Shown piece by piece: positions 8,596-17,231 of a stretch of DNA of 64,000 nucleotides (positions are counted from its first letter, which is position 1; every line of letters starts with the position of its first letter). The notes under the pieces were generated by a model that was not told the DNA's origin, searched no databases, and saw nothing but the letters and a program-made list of their open reading frames with translations. The translations under genes and the position numbers were made by a program. Source of the stretch: Peptoniphilus raoultii (GTDB lineage: Bacteria; Bacillota; Clostridia; Tissierellales; Peptoniphilaceae); NCBI RefSeq assembly GCF_900099555.1, contig NZ_FMWM01000002.1, forward strand, positions 62,001 to 126,000, read 5' to 3'.

Positions 8596-9507
8596 TTAAT
8601 CTTCTTCGTCTTCTTCAGATTTTTTTTCTTCCTTCATCTTTTCTTCGGCTTCTTTAATTCTTCTCTTTTCAACTTCCCTATTATGAGCATCTGTAACTTC
8701 TTTTACAATCTCTTGGGGAATATCAATTGAAACTTTTTTTGGACTTGTCATTTCAACAGGTCCTCCAACTAAATATTTATTAACGCCGTCAAATGTGTCT
8801 GTAATAACTTCAAGTTCTCCATTAGGCCCCTTGAAAACAATATTACATTCTTCAGGAATTTTGTCATTAATATAATTTGCTAGACTAACTACTCCTGAAC
8901 CGCAAGAAGATTCCCTAACAAGACTTTCAGTTTTTACTACATAAACATAGGGAATATATGAAAAATCATCTTTATTAAAGAAAATAACTCCATAGGCATC
9001 AGCCTTGATTTTTTCCTTTAAAATTTTAAGAGCCTTGTCTACAAAATTTTTATCTTCTTTTTCTTCAGAAATCAAATGAGTGATGCCATCAAATTCAAAG
9101 GTCTTATAGGATTTTCCTTCAATTTCAATGTCATAAGTATTTATAGGATTATCCATAGCAACATAAGCCGTTGATTTCTCTACATCTGCAATTACATCTA
9201 CAACATCTTTTTTCCCTGAAACATATACTTCAATGTCGCAGGGACCTTCGACATCATAAAAACTTGCAGAATAAAGTCCATAAGCTCTAGTTGCATTGGC
9301 ACAAAATTCTCCACCCATCATATCAAGCCTAAGTGGGGCTCCTTCATAAGCAGGAGAAATAAATCCCACTTGCTCAACGCTAGAATCAATTTGTTCTTTT
9401 ATTAAATCTGAATAAGCTTTTCTATATCCTGGATAGACAGGCCATACAACAAAGCCTGTAATATTTCCGCCAGGATTTGCTCTAAAATAATTAAAACTTT
9501 TTTTCAT
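8596..9507 (-). CDS. DapF/CntK-fold cofactor-independent amino-acid racemase or epimerase
   Basis: This 303-residue protein has the two-cysteine signature of the PLP-independent racemase fold: GGEFCANATR with Cys69 and ESSCGSGVVS with Cys202. The two cysteines act as paired acid and base. The motifs differ from classical DapF (CGNGxR and ACGTG) and look closer to CntK-type histidine racemases. Substrate assignment to diaminopimelate is therefore not justified. No nicotianamine-like synthase or opine dehydrogenase lies next to it, so it is not a visible staphylopine-type cluster. The last ~35 residues form a highly charged Lys/Glu tail ending EEDEED, which is not part of the fold. The gene has its own ribosome site (AAAGGTG) and terminator. 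The family is clear and the substrate unknown. Confidence 0.82.
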   Translation of the reverse strand: MKKSFNYFRANPGGNITGFVVWPVYPGYRKAYSDLIKEQIDSSVEQVGFISPAYEGAPLRLDMMGGEFCANATRAYGLYSASFYDVEGPCDIEVYVSGKKDVVDVIADVEKSTAYVAMDNPINTYDIEIEGKSYKTFEFDGITHLISEEKEDKNFVDKALKILKEKIKADAYGVIFFNKDDFSYIPYVYVVKTESLVRESSCGSGVVSLANYINDKIPEECNIVFKGPNGELEVITDTFDGVNKYLVGGPVEMTSPKKVSIDIPQEIVKEVTDAHNREVEKRRIKEAEEKMKEEKKSEEDEED

Positions 9508-9529
9508 AAAACACCTTTTTTCTTATATA

Positions 9530-9552
9530 ATAAATGGCTAGTTCCTAGCCTT
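9530..9552 (-). terminator. Probable terminator after the purine permease
   Basis: The inverted repeat GGCTAG / CTAGCC with a three-base loop lies about 45 bases past the permease stop. On the minus strand the tail is ATTTATTATAT, only moderately T-rich. The region to 9508 must also carry the racemase promoter, which I could not fix precisely. Confidence 0.5.
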
Positions 9553-9595
9553 TTTATATACTTACCCAATAATTTTTTTTATAACAATATTTATA

Positions 9596-10906
9596 TTAAA
9601 TCATTCTTAAATATCTAATTACAAATATTATTGCCAAAATATACATAACTACAGAAACATCTTTTCTTTTGCCTGTAAGAAGTTTAATTAATACATAAGA
9701 AATCATACCCATTGAAATACCTTCTGCAATTGAATAGGCAAAGGGCATCATAATAATTGTCAAAAAGGCAGGAACAGATTCTGTAAAGTCATCTAAATCA
9801 ATATTTTTAATGGGGCTCATCATAAATAAGCCAACCATTATTAGGGCAGCTGAAGTTGCTTGACCTGGAACAATGGAAAATAGAGGGAATAAAAATAATG
9901 AAAGTAGGAAGAAAAATCCGGTTGATAAAGAAGTAAGTCCAGTTCTTCCTCCGTCACTAACACCGCTAGCACTTTCAACAAAAGTTGTGATTGTTGATGT
10001 TCCTAAAAGTGCTCCTAAAACTGTTCCTATGGCATCAGATAAAAGAGCTTTGCCAACTCCCGGGAGGTCTCCATTTTCATCAAGTAAATTTGCCTTTGTA
10101 GCAACACCTGTAATTGTTCCTACTGTATCAAAAATATCTACAAATAAAAATGTAAACATTACAGAAAACATTTCAAAAGTAAAAATATTATCCCATTTAA
10201 GTTTAAAGGCAACTTTTGAAAGTGATGGAGGAAGAGATAAAATACCGCCAGCTGGAAGGCTAGTAACTCCTAAAATTAGTGCAGCAACAGTTCCAAATAA
10301 AATTCCATATAAAAGTGCGCCCTTAACTTTTTTTGCTGACAAGATTCCCATAACAAGTAGGGAAATTAAAGTAACAAAAACTTCTTTTGAAGCAATGTTC
10401 CCAAGGGCTAAATATGTTGATTCATTGGCAACAACAAGACCTGATCCCGTAACTCCAATCATTGCAATAAAAAGGCCAATACCTACTGAAACAGCATTTT
10501 TTAGTGTCATTGGTATGGCTTTGAAGATCGCTTCACGAACCTTAATAACTGATAATAAAATGAAAATAATACCTTCTAAAAATACGGCTGTTAATGCATA
10601 TGACCATTCATGGCTCATTCCTATAACAACGGAAAATGTAAAAAATGCGTTAAGACCCATTCCTGCAGAAAGTGCAAAAGGTAAGTTTGCAAAAAATCCC
10701 ATAAACAACATGGCAATTACGGAAGCAACAATTGTTGCAGTAAAAACCCCACCTTGATCCATTCCTGTTTTGGCAAGCATAATTGGATTTACAACTAGAA
10801 TATAAGACATAGTCATAAATGTTGTTAGCCCTGCCATAAATTCAGTTTTGGGAGTGGTTCCTCTTTCCTTTAAAGAAAATGTTCTTTCCAAGAAATCTGA
10901 ATTCAT
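9596..10906 (-). CDS. NCS2-family purine (adenine/guanine/hypoxanthine) permease
   Basis: This 436-residue integral membrane protein has about 12-14 hydrophobic segments and belongs to the AzgA/PbuG/PbuO branch of nucleobase-cation symporters. It begins with the typical cytoplasmic MNSDFLERTFSLKERGTT segment. Family motifs include GLTTFMTMSYILVVNP (about 27-42), SAGMGLNAFF (about 82-92) and FVDIFDTVGTITG (about 255-268). It should import purine bases by proton or cation symport. The ATG has an AGGAGG ribosome site. The 5' leader is short and AT-rich, and I found no purine-riboswitch signature in it, unlike many Firmicute pbuG genes. It is transcribed alone, between the clpB terminator and its own hairpin. 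Confidence 0.92.
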   Translation of the reverse strand: MNSDFLERTFSLKERGTTPKTEFMAGLTTFMTMSYILVVNPIMLAKTGMDQGGVFTATIVASVIAMLFMGFFANLPFALSAGMGLNAFFTFSVVIGMSHEWSYALTAVFLEGIIFILLSVIKVREAIFKAIPMTLKNAVSVGIGLFIAMIGVTGSGLVVANESTYLALGNIASKEVFVTLISLLVMGILSAKKVKGALLYGILFGTVAALILGVTSLPAGGILSLPPSLSKVAFKLKWDNIFTFEMFSVMFTFLFVDIFDTVGTITGVATKANLLDENGDLPGVGKALLSDAIGTVLGALLGTSTITTFVESASGVSDGGRTGLTSLSTGFFFLLSLFLFPLFSIVPGQATSAALIMVGLFMMSPIKNIDLDDFTESVPAFLTIIMMPFAYSIAEGISMGMISYVLIKLLTGKRKDVSVVMYILAIIFVIRYLRMI

Positions 10907-11021
10907 TTCTTTAATACCTCCTAAAAATAATATAGATTATCTTATCATAAATATTATAAAAAGTTAATTAATGAAAGAATAATCTTTTAAAAATTTTCCA
11001 TTTATTGCTTATAAATGATAT

Positions 11022-11050
11022 AAAAAAATTCCCAGGATATTCCCGAGAAT
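11022..11050 (-). terminator. Rho-independent terminator of clpB
   Basis: On the minus strand an imperfect stem with one bulge (ATTCTCGG paired with CCTGGGAAT) runs directly into seven T residues. It starts about 14 bases after the clpB stop. Confidence 0.75.
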
Positions 11051-11063
11051 TAATTTATATTTA

Positions 11064-13640
11064 TTATTTAACTTTTAAGCTTATTTCTTTTCCGTCACTA
11101 TCAATAGCAACGGTTCTGCCTTCAGTTACTTCTCCCTTAATTAAAAGAAGGGAAAGTTTTGTTTCCACTGTTTGAGAAATAAATCTTTTTACTGGTCTTG
11201 CTCCATAATTTATATCAAAGGAGGAATTTAATATAAAGTCTAAAGCTTCATCTGTAATTTCAATTTTTATTTCCCTGTCAGCAAGTTTGTTTTCAATATC
11301 CTTGACAGTCGCCTTAATTATTCTATAAATTTGTTCTTTTACAAGTGGCTTAAATAAAACTATTTCATCAAGTCTATTTAAAAATTCTGGCCTAAAGGCC
11401 TCTCTTAAAGATTCATTAACTTTTTCTCTCGCATCTTCAGAAATTTCTCCATTTTCTTTCATGCCGTCAATTAAAAAGTGGGAACCTATATTTGAAGTCA
11501 TAATTATTACTGTATTTTTAAAATCAACTGTCCTTCCTTGATTATCTGTTAACCTTCCGTCATCTAACACTTGAAGAAGAATATTAAATACATCGGGATG
11601 GGCTTTTTCAATTTCATCAAATAATATTACGCTATAGGGTTTTCTTCTAACAGCTTCTGTTAGCTGTCCGCCTTCTTCATAGCCAACATATCCCGGTGGA
11701 GAACCAACAAGTCTTGAAACTGAAAATTTTTCCATATATTCTGACATATCAATTCTTATTATATTTTTTTCATCATCAAATAAGGCTTCAGTTAAGGCTT
11801 TGGCAGTTTCTGTTTTTCCTACACCTGTTGGGCCTAGGAAAATAAAAGATCCAATAGGTCTATTTTTTGCCTTTAAACCTGCTCTTGCACGCAGCACTGC
11901 CTCAGCAACTACTTTTACCGCTTCGTCTTGACCAATAACTCTTTTGTGAAGAATATTTTCAAGGTCAAGAAGTTTGTCCCTTTGACTTTCATTTAATTTT
12001 TCAACAGGAATTCCCGTCCACCTTGAAACAACATAGGCAATCTCATCATCTGTAACTTCTTCTTTCACCATAGTGTCTTCTTTTTTCTTACCTTCTAAAT
12101 CCTTTAATTCTTCCTTTAATTTTGGCAGACTTCCATATCTTAATTCTGAAAGTTTTTCAAGATTATAAGACCTTTCAGCTTCTTCTATTTCATGATTAAC
12201 AGAATCTATTTTTTCTTTAACTTCTTTTATCTTGTCAAGCTGTTTTTTTTCGCCTTCCCATTTTGATTTAAGAGTATCAAATTTTGCCTTTTCTTCAGAA
12301 AGTTCCCTTTCCAAATTTTCCAATCTTTTTAAGGATGCGTCATCACTTTCTTTTTTGAGAGCTTCCCTTTCAATTTCAAGCTGCAAAATTTTTCTTCTCA
12401 CTTCGTCAATTTCTATTGGCATAGAGTCAATTTCCGTTCTTAACATTGCACAGGCTTCGTCCATTAAATCTATGGCCTTATCTGGCAAGAACCTATCTGT
12501 AATATATCTATTTGATAAAGTTGCAGCTGCAATTACGGCAGAATCCGAAATCCTTATACCATGGAAAATTTCATATTTACTTTTTAAACCCCTTAAAATT
12601 GCAATTGTGTCTTCAACTGTAGGTTCATTAACCAAAACCTTTTGAAATCTTCTTTCAAGGGCTGGGTCTTTTTCAATATATTTTCTGTATTCATCTAAAG
12701 TTGTTGCACCAATTGCGTGGAGTTCGCCTCTTGCAAGCATAGGTTTTAATAAATTTGAAGCATCCATTGCTCCGTCAGTTTTGCCCGCACCAACAATGTT
12801 ATGAATTTCATCAATAAATAAAATTATTGTGCCTTCAGATTTTTCAACTTCTCCCAAAACTGCCTTTAATCTTTCTTCAAATTCTCCCCTATATTTTGCA
12901 CCTGCAACAAGAGCCCCCATATCAAGAGAAAAAACCGTTTTTCCCCTTAAGCCTTCCGGCACATCTTCATTAACAATTCTTTGGGCAAGGCCTTCAACAA
13001 TTGCAGTTTTACCAACTCCAGGTGGGCCAATTAAAACTGGATTATTTTTTGTCCTTCTTGACAAAATTCTTATTACATTTCTAACTTCCTCATCTCTTCC
13101 AATAACTGGATCAATTTTTCCGTCTTTTGCTTCCTTTGTCAAATCTCTTCCATATTTTTTTAAGACATCGTAAGTGTCTTCTGGATTGTCAGAAGTTACC
13201 CTTTGGTTGCCCCTAATTTTTTTAAGAGCATTTAAAAAATTGTCCTTATCTATTTTATATTTATTAAAAACAAAAGATGAATCACTAGCCTTTAAAGATA
13301 AAAGAGCCAAATAAAGATGCTCAACAGATAAATAATCATCACCAAGATTTGTCATGTATTTTTCTGCCATAGTTAAAACATCTCTATAAGATTCGTCAGC
13401 AGATAAATTTCCCCCACTTTGCCTTGGGAGCCTTTCAATAATTCTTAAAAGATCAGCAGAAAGTAACTCCGGATCTTTTTCCATATAAGTTAAAACCCTA
13501 GGAATAAGTCCATCCTTGTCATTTGTAAGAGCATAATTTAAATGCACTTCCTTTAAAACAGGATTTCCATATTCTCTAGCAATATTTGTTGCATTTTGTA
13601 CAGCTTCAAGAGATTTTTGTGTAAATTTTTCAAAATTCAT
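11064..13640 (-). CDS. clpB: ClpB protein disaggregase (AAA+ chaperone)
   Basis: The protein has 858 residues, full length for ClpB. It begins with two Clp-N repeats (about 1-145). The first AAA+ module has GPPGVGKT near 205, the long coiled-coil M-domain is at about 400-520, and the second AAA+ module has GPTGVGKT near 605 and a [14 protein letters not shown] pore loop. The M-domain separates ClpB from ClpA and ClpX. ClpB works with DnaK and DnaJ to pull proteins out of aggregates in the cytosol. The ATG has an AGGAGGG site and lies 15 bases after the dnaJ-like gene, so both share the upstream promoter and its CtsR-type operator. There is no ClpP-binding IGL/F loop, consistent with a disaggregase. 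Confidence 0.97.
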   Translation of the reverse strand: MNFEKFTQKSLEAVQNATNIAREYGNPVLKEVHLNYALTNDKDGLIPRVLTYMEKDPELLSADLLRIIERLPRQSGGNLSADESYRDVLTMAEKYMTNLGDDYLSVEHLYLALLSLKASDSSFVFNKYKIDKDNFLNALKKIRGNQRVTSDNPEDTYDVLKKYGRDLTKEAKDGKIDPVIGRDEEVRNVIRILSRRTKNNPVLIGPPGVGKTAIVEGLAQRIVNEDVPEGLRGKTVFSLDMGALVAGAKYRGEFEERLKAVLGEVEKSEGTIILFIDEIHNIVGAGKTDGAMDASNLLKPMLARGELHAIGATTLDEYRKYIEKDPALERRFQKVLVNEPTVEDTIAILRGLKSKYEIFHGIRISDSAVIAAATLSNRYITDRFLPDKAIDLMDEACAMLRTEIDSMPIEIDEVRRKILQLEIEREALKKESDDASLKRLENLERELSEEKAKFDTLKSKWEGEKKQLDKIKEVKEKIDSVNHEIEEAERSYNLEKLSELRYGSLPKLKEELKDLEGKKKEDTMVKEEVTDDEIAYVVSRWTGIPVEKLNESQRDKLLDLENILHKRVIGQDEAVKVVAEAVLRARAGLKAKNRPIGSFIFLGPTGVGKTETAKALTEALFDDEKNIIRIDMSEYMEKFSVSRLVGSPPGYVGYEEGGQLTEAVRRKPYSVILFDEIEKAHPDVFNILLQVLDDGRLTDNQGRTVDFKNTVIIMTSNIGSHFLIDGMKENGEISEDAREKVNESLREAFRPEFLNRLDEIVLFKPLVKEQIYRIIKATVKDIENKLADREIKIEITDEALDFILNSSFDINYGARPVKRFISQTVETKLSLLLIKGEVTEGRTVAIDSDGKEISLKVK

Positions 13641-13655
13641 AATATCCCTCCTAAC

Positions 13656-14582
13656 TTAAGAAATTTCCTTTAATTTCTTATATAATTCAATTTGTTCCTT
13701 GGATAAATTTTTGGGATTAACAATGGCAAATTCAATAAACATATCCCCTATATTTCCTTTCATATCCTTAAATCCCTTATTGGGAATCCTAAGTTTTTGT
13801 CCGTAAACTCTACTCTTAGGAATTTTTACCTTAACTTTTCCTTCAAAAGTTTCAACAGTTTTTTCCTCACCAAGAGCTTCTTGCCATGGATAAATTTCTA
13901 CAATTTTATATAAATCTATACTATCAAGTTTTAAAAACTTCTCATCTTTAATATTTATCCTAAATAAAATATCGCCATCAAGGCCATATCTTTCACCCTT
14001 AATTTTTATTTTCTTACCTCTTGTTATGCCCTTTGGAATTTTAACTTCCATATCCTTTACACTATTATTTATGGAAAGAGAAACATTTTTTGTCGTTCCC
14101 CTATAGGCTTCATTAATAGAAATTGTAAGTTCGGATTCATACTTTGCCTTTGGCTGACTTTTTGAAGAAAAGCCACCTGAATTTTGAGAAAAAATATTGT
14201 CAAAGTTAAAGCCGTAAGATCCGCCTGATTTTTTTCTTCCTCTTCTTGCAGAGCTTCCAAAAATCATGTCAAAGAAATCTGAAAAATCTTCAGATGAGCC
14301 GCCACTTGTTGTGTATGAATATCCATAGGCTGAAGGATCAAAATTATAGCCTCCTGAAAAGTCATAATTAGAACCAAAGGCATCATATTTTGCCTTCTTA
14401 TCCTTATCTGATAAAACCTCATAGGCTTCATTAACTTCCTTAAATTTTTCTTGGCTTTTGTTATCACCTTGATTTAAATCAGGATGGTATTTTTTTGCTA
14501 ATTTTCTATAGGCATTTTTTATGGTTTTTTCATCGGCATTTTTATCAACACCTAAAATTTTATAATAATCTTTGTACTCCAA
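13656..14582 (-). CDS. DnaJ-like J-domain cochaperone (class B, CbpA type)
   Basis: The 308-residue protein has an N-terminal J-domain (residues 1-70, with the essential HPD in YHPDLN). A Gly/Ser/Phe-rich linker follows (about 72-140), then two C-terminal substrate-binding beta domains with [16 protein letters not shown]-like strands. The cysteine-rich zinc finger of class A DnaJ is missing, which puts it in the CbpA or DnaJ class B group. It should stimulate the DnaK ATPase and pass clients to ClpB, encoded immediately downstream. The start is TTG at 14580-14582, supported by GGAGGTG eight bases upstream and by the alignment of the J-domain to the very N-terminus. Transcription is governed by the promoter and CtsR-like box at 14609-14659. 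Confidence 0.93.
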   Translation of the reverse strand: MEYKDYYKILGVDKNADEKTIKNAYRKLAKKYHPDLNQGDNKSQEKFKEVNEAYEVLSDKDKKAKYDAFGSNYDFSGGYNFDPSAYGYSYTTSGGSSEDFSDFFDMIFGSSARRGRKKSGGSYGFNFDNIFSQNSGGFSSKSQPKAKYESELTISINEAYRGTTKNVSLSINNSVKDMEVKIPKGITRGKKIKIKGERYGLDGDILFRINIKDEKFLKLDSIDLYKIVEIYPWQEALGEEKTVETFEGKVKVKIPKSRVYGQKLRIPNKGFKDMKGNIGDMFIEFAIVNPKNLSKEQIELYKKLKEIS

Positions 14583-14608
14583 AGTAATTCACCTCCGCCC
14601 AAAAATAG

Positions 14609-14625
14609 TTTGACTATCTTTGACG
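14609..14625 (-). promoter_or_regulatory. CtsR-type heat-shock operator upstream of dnaJ-clpB
   Basis: Read on the minus strand the site is CGTCAAAGATAGTCAAA, that is two GTCAAA heptads with a three-base NAN spacer. It matches the CtsR consensus RGTCAAA-NAN-RGTCAAA except for the first base. It lies where the +1 position of the neighbouring promoter is predicted, which is the right place for repression. The ctsR gene itself is not in the window, so regulation by CtsR is inferred. Confidence 0.82.
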
Positions 14626-14630
14626 TTTAT

Positions 14631-14659
14631 ATTATACAATAATTTTTACCTTTATACAA
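14631..14659 (-). promoter_or_regulatory. Sigma-A promoter of dnaJ-like/clpB
   Basis: On the minus strand TTGTAT (14654-14659) and TATAAT (14631-14636) are separated by exactly 17 bases. The predicted start falls near 14624, inside the CtsR-like box. Confidence 0.85.
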
Positions 14660-14702
14660 CAGCTTTGATAAATTTATTTATTATTTTTAAATTAATTTTA
14701 TA

Positions 14703-14745
14703 GGCAAAAAATTACCCTCCAAAAAAATTAGAGGGTTATAATTTT
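14703..14745 (-). terminator. Rho-independent terminator of the DUF4230 gene (possibly bidirectional)
   Basis: The stem ACCCTC / GAGGGT has an 11-base loop and is bordered by A/T runs on both sides. On the minus strand it runs into a TAATTTTTTG tail. It lies about 110 bases past the DUF4230 stop, and the stretch between is AT-rich with no other feature that I can see. Confidence 0.75.
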
Positions 14746-14852
14746 TTATTTAATTTATTTGTCTACAGCTTTTAAATAATTATTAATTATTTTAAGGCTT
14801 CATTTCATTTGTTTTTAATTATTTGTTGCTATCAATTTTTTTATTTTAAAAA

Positions 14853-15446
14853 TTAGTTAGTAACAGTTATTTTAAAATCTTTCAATAGCTCATAAGTATT
14901 TAAAAGGTCTTCAATTGTCGCCTTTGTCTTTTCATCAGCTTCTTTTAAAAGGCCCTTTTTAATTGCATCTTTTTCCATTTTTTCCTTTTGATCCTTGGAA
15001 AAATCCTTGTAGTCATCAATTTTTATGGGATTAAAAATAGAATTCTCTTCATCAAAAACTTTTATAGATTTTTCATCAATTTCGTGGGCCAAGATTTTAG
15101 ATTTTGGAACTTTAATATTAATATTTTTTCCATCAATTTTAATGTCTAAATTTTCAAGATCCACCCCTGCGTTAATGGTTCCGTCATAGGTTACAATAAA
15201 TCTTTTTCTAGTAAATGGAACCTTCCACCCATAAAAATAAGACTGATTTTCAAACTGTCCCATATTTGTATATTGATATTTTATTGTAATTAATTCCTTA
15301 GCACTTAAAATTTTATTAGAAATAAGTGATGAGCTGATTTCTGGCTGCAAATCACTTTTCATTTTATTCATGCCAAGGAAAAAAGAAACTCCAACTAAAA
15401 GCAGGCCAATTATTGTAAGGCTTATAAAATTTTTTATTTTTTTCAA
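14853..15446 (-). CDS. DUF4230 membrane-anchored protein
   Basis: This 197-residue protein has one N-terminal hydrophobic segment (about residues 8-27) and a soluble outer domain. The domain contains a SAKELITIKYQYTNMGQFEN stretch and the IDGKNINIKVPKSKIL strand typical of the DUF4230 family. That family is widespread in Firmicutes and has no proven function. Topology predicts an N-in, C-out protein, possibly a lipid-facing or cell-wall-facing adaptor. The start codon is TTG with a GGGAGGA ribosome site. The gene is divergent from the CNNM/CBS gene and monocistronic. The domain call rests on pattern memory and is fairly confident. Confidence 0.78.
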   Translation of the reverse strand: MKKIKNFISLTIIGLLLVGVSFFLGMNKMKSDLQPEISSSLISNKILSAKELITIKYQYTNMGQFENQSYFYGWKVPFTRKRFIVTYDGTINAGVDLENLDIKIDGKNINIKVPKSKILAHEIDEKSIKVFDEENSIFNPIKIDDYKDFSKDQKEKMEKDAIKKGLLKEADEKTKATIEDLLNTYELLKDFKITVTN

Positions 15447-15560
15447 TTCTTCCTCCCTTTCAATTTTTTCATATATTCTGAAACATTACAAATATTTTAT
15501 ACCCATAAAATTCTTAAAACTATTATTATTTATAAAGATATAGAATATTAAGAAATTTAC

Positions 15561-15569
15561 TGGTATAAT
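15561..15569 (+). promoter_or_regulatory. Extended -10 promoter of the CNNM/CBS gene
   Basis: TGGTATAAT is a perfect extended -10 element (TGnTATAAT) 30 bases before the start codon. No good -35 box is seen at the expected distance, which is typical of extended -10 promoters. Confidence 0.7.
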
Positions 15570-15598
15570 AGTCCTAATATTTAATTGGAGGAATATGA

Positions 15599-16921
15599 AT
15601 GGACGATGGCGTCGCCTTATGGGCAAAGCTAATTTTAATCGCTTTTTTAACTGGAGTAAATGCCTTTTTTGCATCTGCAGAAATGGCAATGGTTTCGGCA
15701 AATAAAAATAAAATCAAGGAAATGGCAGATGACGGAAGTCAAAAAGCCAAATCCTTACTTGAAATTTCATCAGATTCCACTAGATTTTTATCAACAATTC
15801 AAGTCGCCATAACTTTGGCAGGATTTTTCTCATCAGCATCTGCTGCAACATCAATTTCAAAAGTTTTGGGTTCTTATTTTATGAGGACTGGGATTCCCTA
15901 TGGTAATACTATTTCAATAATTTTAGTCACCATGCTTTTATCCTATATCTCTCTTGTTTTTGGAGAGCTTGTCCCCAAAAGAATTGCCCTACAAAATTCT
16001 GAAAAAGTTGCCTTAAGATCTGTCACAACTTTAAAAATTGTTTCTGCAATTTTTGCCCCCTTTGTAAAATTATTATCCCTTTCCACAATCATTGTCCTAA
16101 AAATCTTGGGCAAGTATTCAGAAGATGTGGAAGAAAAAATTTCAGAAGAAGAATTAAAATCCTATATTAAAGTTTCAAAGGAGCAAGGAGTTATAAATCT
16201 TTCTGGCGAAGAAATGATTGTAAATATTATGGATTTTGATGACAAAATGGCCTACGAAATTATGACCCCCAGGACATCAATATTTATGGTTGATTATGAT
16301 GAATTTACTAAAGACACTATTCCTGAAATTTTAGCAACGGGCTTTTCAAGAATGCCCGTCTATAGAGAAAATACTGATAATATTATAGGCACAATCTATA
16401 TTAAGGACCTTTTTACTGAATATGCAAAAAATAATTATAATGAAATAGATCTTGATAAGTGCTTAAAAAATCCTTACTTTGTACCTGAAACTAAAAAAAT
16501 TGATAGGCTTTTAAAGGAGCTACAATCAACAAAAAATTATGTGGCAATTTTAATTGACGAATACGGCGGATTTTCAGGAATGGTCACCGTTGAAGATATT
16601 GTTGAAGAAATTGTAGGCGAAATTGAAGATGAATATGACAAGGACACATCAAAAATTGAAAGCATAGGCCCAAATGAATATATGATTGACGGATCTATGG
16701 CAATTGACGATTTAAATGTAGAGCTTAATACAAAACTTTTCTCTGAAAATCACGAAACAGTTTCAGGTCTTATAATCGAAAAACTTGGATACATTCCAGA
16801 GGAAAATGAAAAAGAAAAATTGCAAATAAAAACTTGTGGAGTAGTTTTAACAGTACTTTCCATTAAGGATAAGAGAATTTTAAAGGCCGATTTAAAAATT
16901 ATTGATAAAGATAATTTATAG
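15599..16921 (+). CDS. CNNM-domain/CBS-domain transporter-like protein (hemolysin C/CorC family)
   Basis: The 440-residue protein has an N-terminal CNNM (DUF21) membrane domain with about four hydrophobic segments (about 8-180), including the FFASAEMAMVSAN motif. Two CBS domains follow (about 205-335, with MTPRTSIFMVDYDE and IDEYGGFSGMVTVED), then a C-terminal CorC/HlyC domain (about 350-435). Proteins of this build are implicated in Mg2+ or Co2+ homeostasis; the old name hemolysin is misleading. The CBS pair probably binds adenine nucleotides and regulates the membrane part. The start ATG at 15599 is chosen over the out-of-frame ATG at 15595; GGAGGA lies six bases upstream. It is monocistronic with an extended -10 promoter and a strong terminator. 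Confidence 0.92.
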   Translation: MDDGVALWAKLILIAFLTGVNAFFASAEMAMVSANKNKIKEMADDGSQKAKSLLEISSDSTRFLSTIQVAITLAGFFSSASAATSISKVLGSYFMRTGIPYGNTISIILVTMLLSYISLVFGELVPKRIALQNSEKVALRSVTTLKIVSAIFAPFVKLLSLSTIIVLKILGKYSEDVEEKISEEELKSYIKVSKEQGVINLSGEEMIVNIMDFDDKMAYEIMTPRTSIFMVDYDEFTKDTIPEILATGFSRMPVYRENTDNIIGTIYIKDLFTEYAKNNYNEIDLDKCLKNPYFVPETKKIDRLLKELQSTKNYVAILIDEYGGFSGMVTVEDIVEEIVGEIEDEYDKDTSKIESIGPNEYMIDGSMAIDDLNVELNTKLFSENHETVSGLIIEKLGYIPEENEKEKLQIKTCGVVLTVLSIKDKRILKADLKIIDKDNL

Positions 16922-16927
16922 GGATTA

Positions 16928-16955
16928 TAGGGATTTTATCCCTATTTTTTTTATA
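16928..16955 (+). terminator. Rho-independent terminator of the CNNM/CBS gene
   Basis: A 7-bp perfect stem (TAGGGAT / ATCCCTA) with a TTT loop is followed by eight or more T residues. The ~195 bases from here to the gdh promoter are very AT-rich, with no gene or other element that I can support. Confidence 0.9.
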
Positions 16956-17150
16956 AAGTTCTTAAAAAAAATTTTTTTAGGATAGCAAATTTTTAAGTAA
17001 ATTTTTTTCAAAATCTTAAATATATAATCTTAAAATAAAAAAATATTCAGAATTTCCTTTTACGATTTATTAAAATAAACCAATTAAGAATTATTAAAAA
17101 GCAAAAATATTTTTTTAAATTATTAATAATAGTAAAATTAGTAGGCTGGC

Positions 17151-17179
17151 TTGAAATGAAAAAATCTCTGTGCTATAAT
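17151..17179 (+). promoter_or_regulatory. Strong sigma-A promoter of gdh
   Basis: TTGAAA (17151-17156) and TATAAT (17174-17179) are separated by 17 bases, and TG sits one base before the -10 box (TGCTATAAT). It is one of the closest matches to consensus in the window, as expected for an abundant fermentation enzyme. Confidence 0.88.
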
Positions 17180-17182
17180 CAA

Positions 17183-17205
17183 ATTGTATGAATTGGTAAT
17201 ACAAT
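17183..17205 (+). promoter_or_regulatory. Perfect inverted repeat over the gdh transcription start
   Basis: ATTGTAT and ATACAAT form a perfect 7-bp inverted repeat with a 9-base spacer starting four bases after the -10 box. It therefore covers the predicted +1 site. It could be a repressor operator or a 5' mRNA hairpin. I do not recognise the cognate regulator. Confidence 0.55.
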
Positions 17206-17231
17206 ACATAGAAAAGGAGAGTGTATAAAAA

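Noticed and set aside
9873-10757. A 294-codon plus-strand frame opposite the purine permease
   Set aside because: It is the mirror of a strongly hydrophobic coding sequence with a biased third position. It has no ribosome site and no recognisable domain.
10907-11060. Possible purine riboswitch before the NCS2 permease
   Set aside because: The leader lacks the conserved paired loops and three-way-junction pattern. It is short and almost wholly AT.
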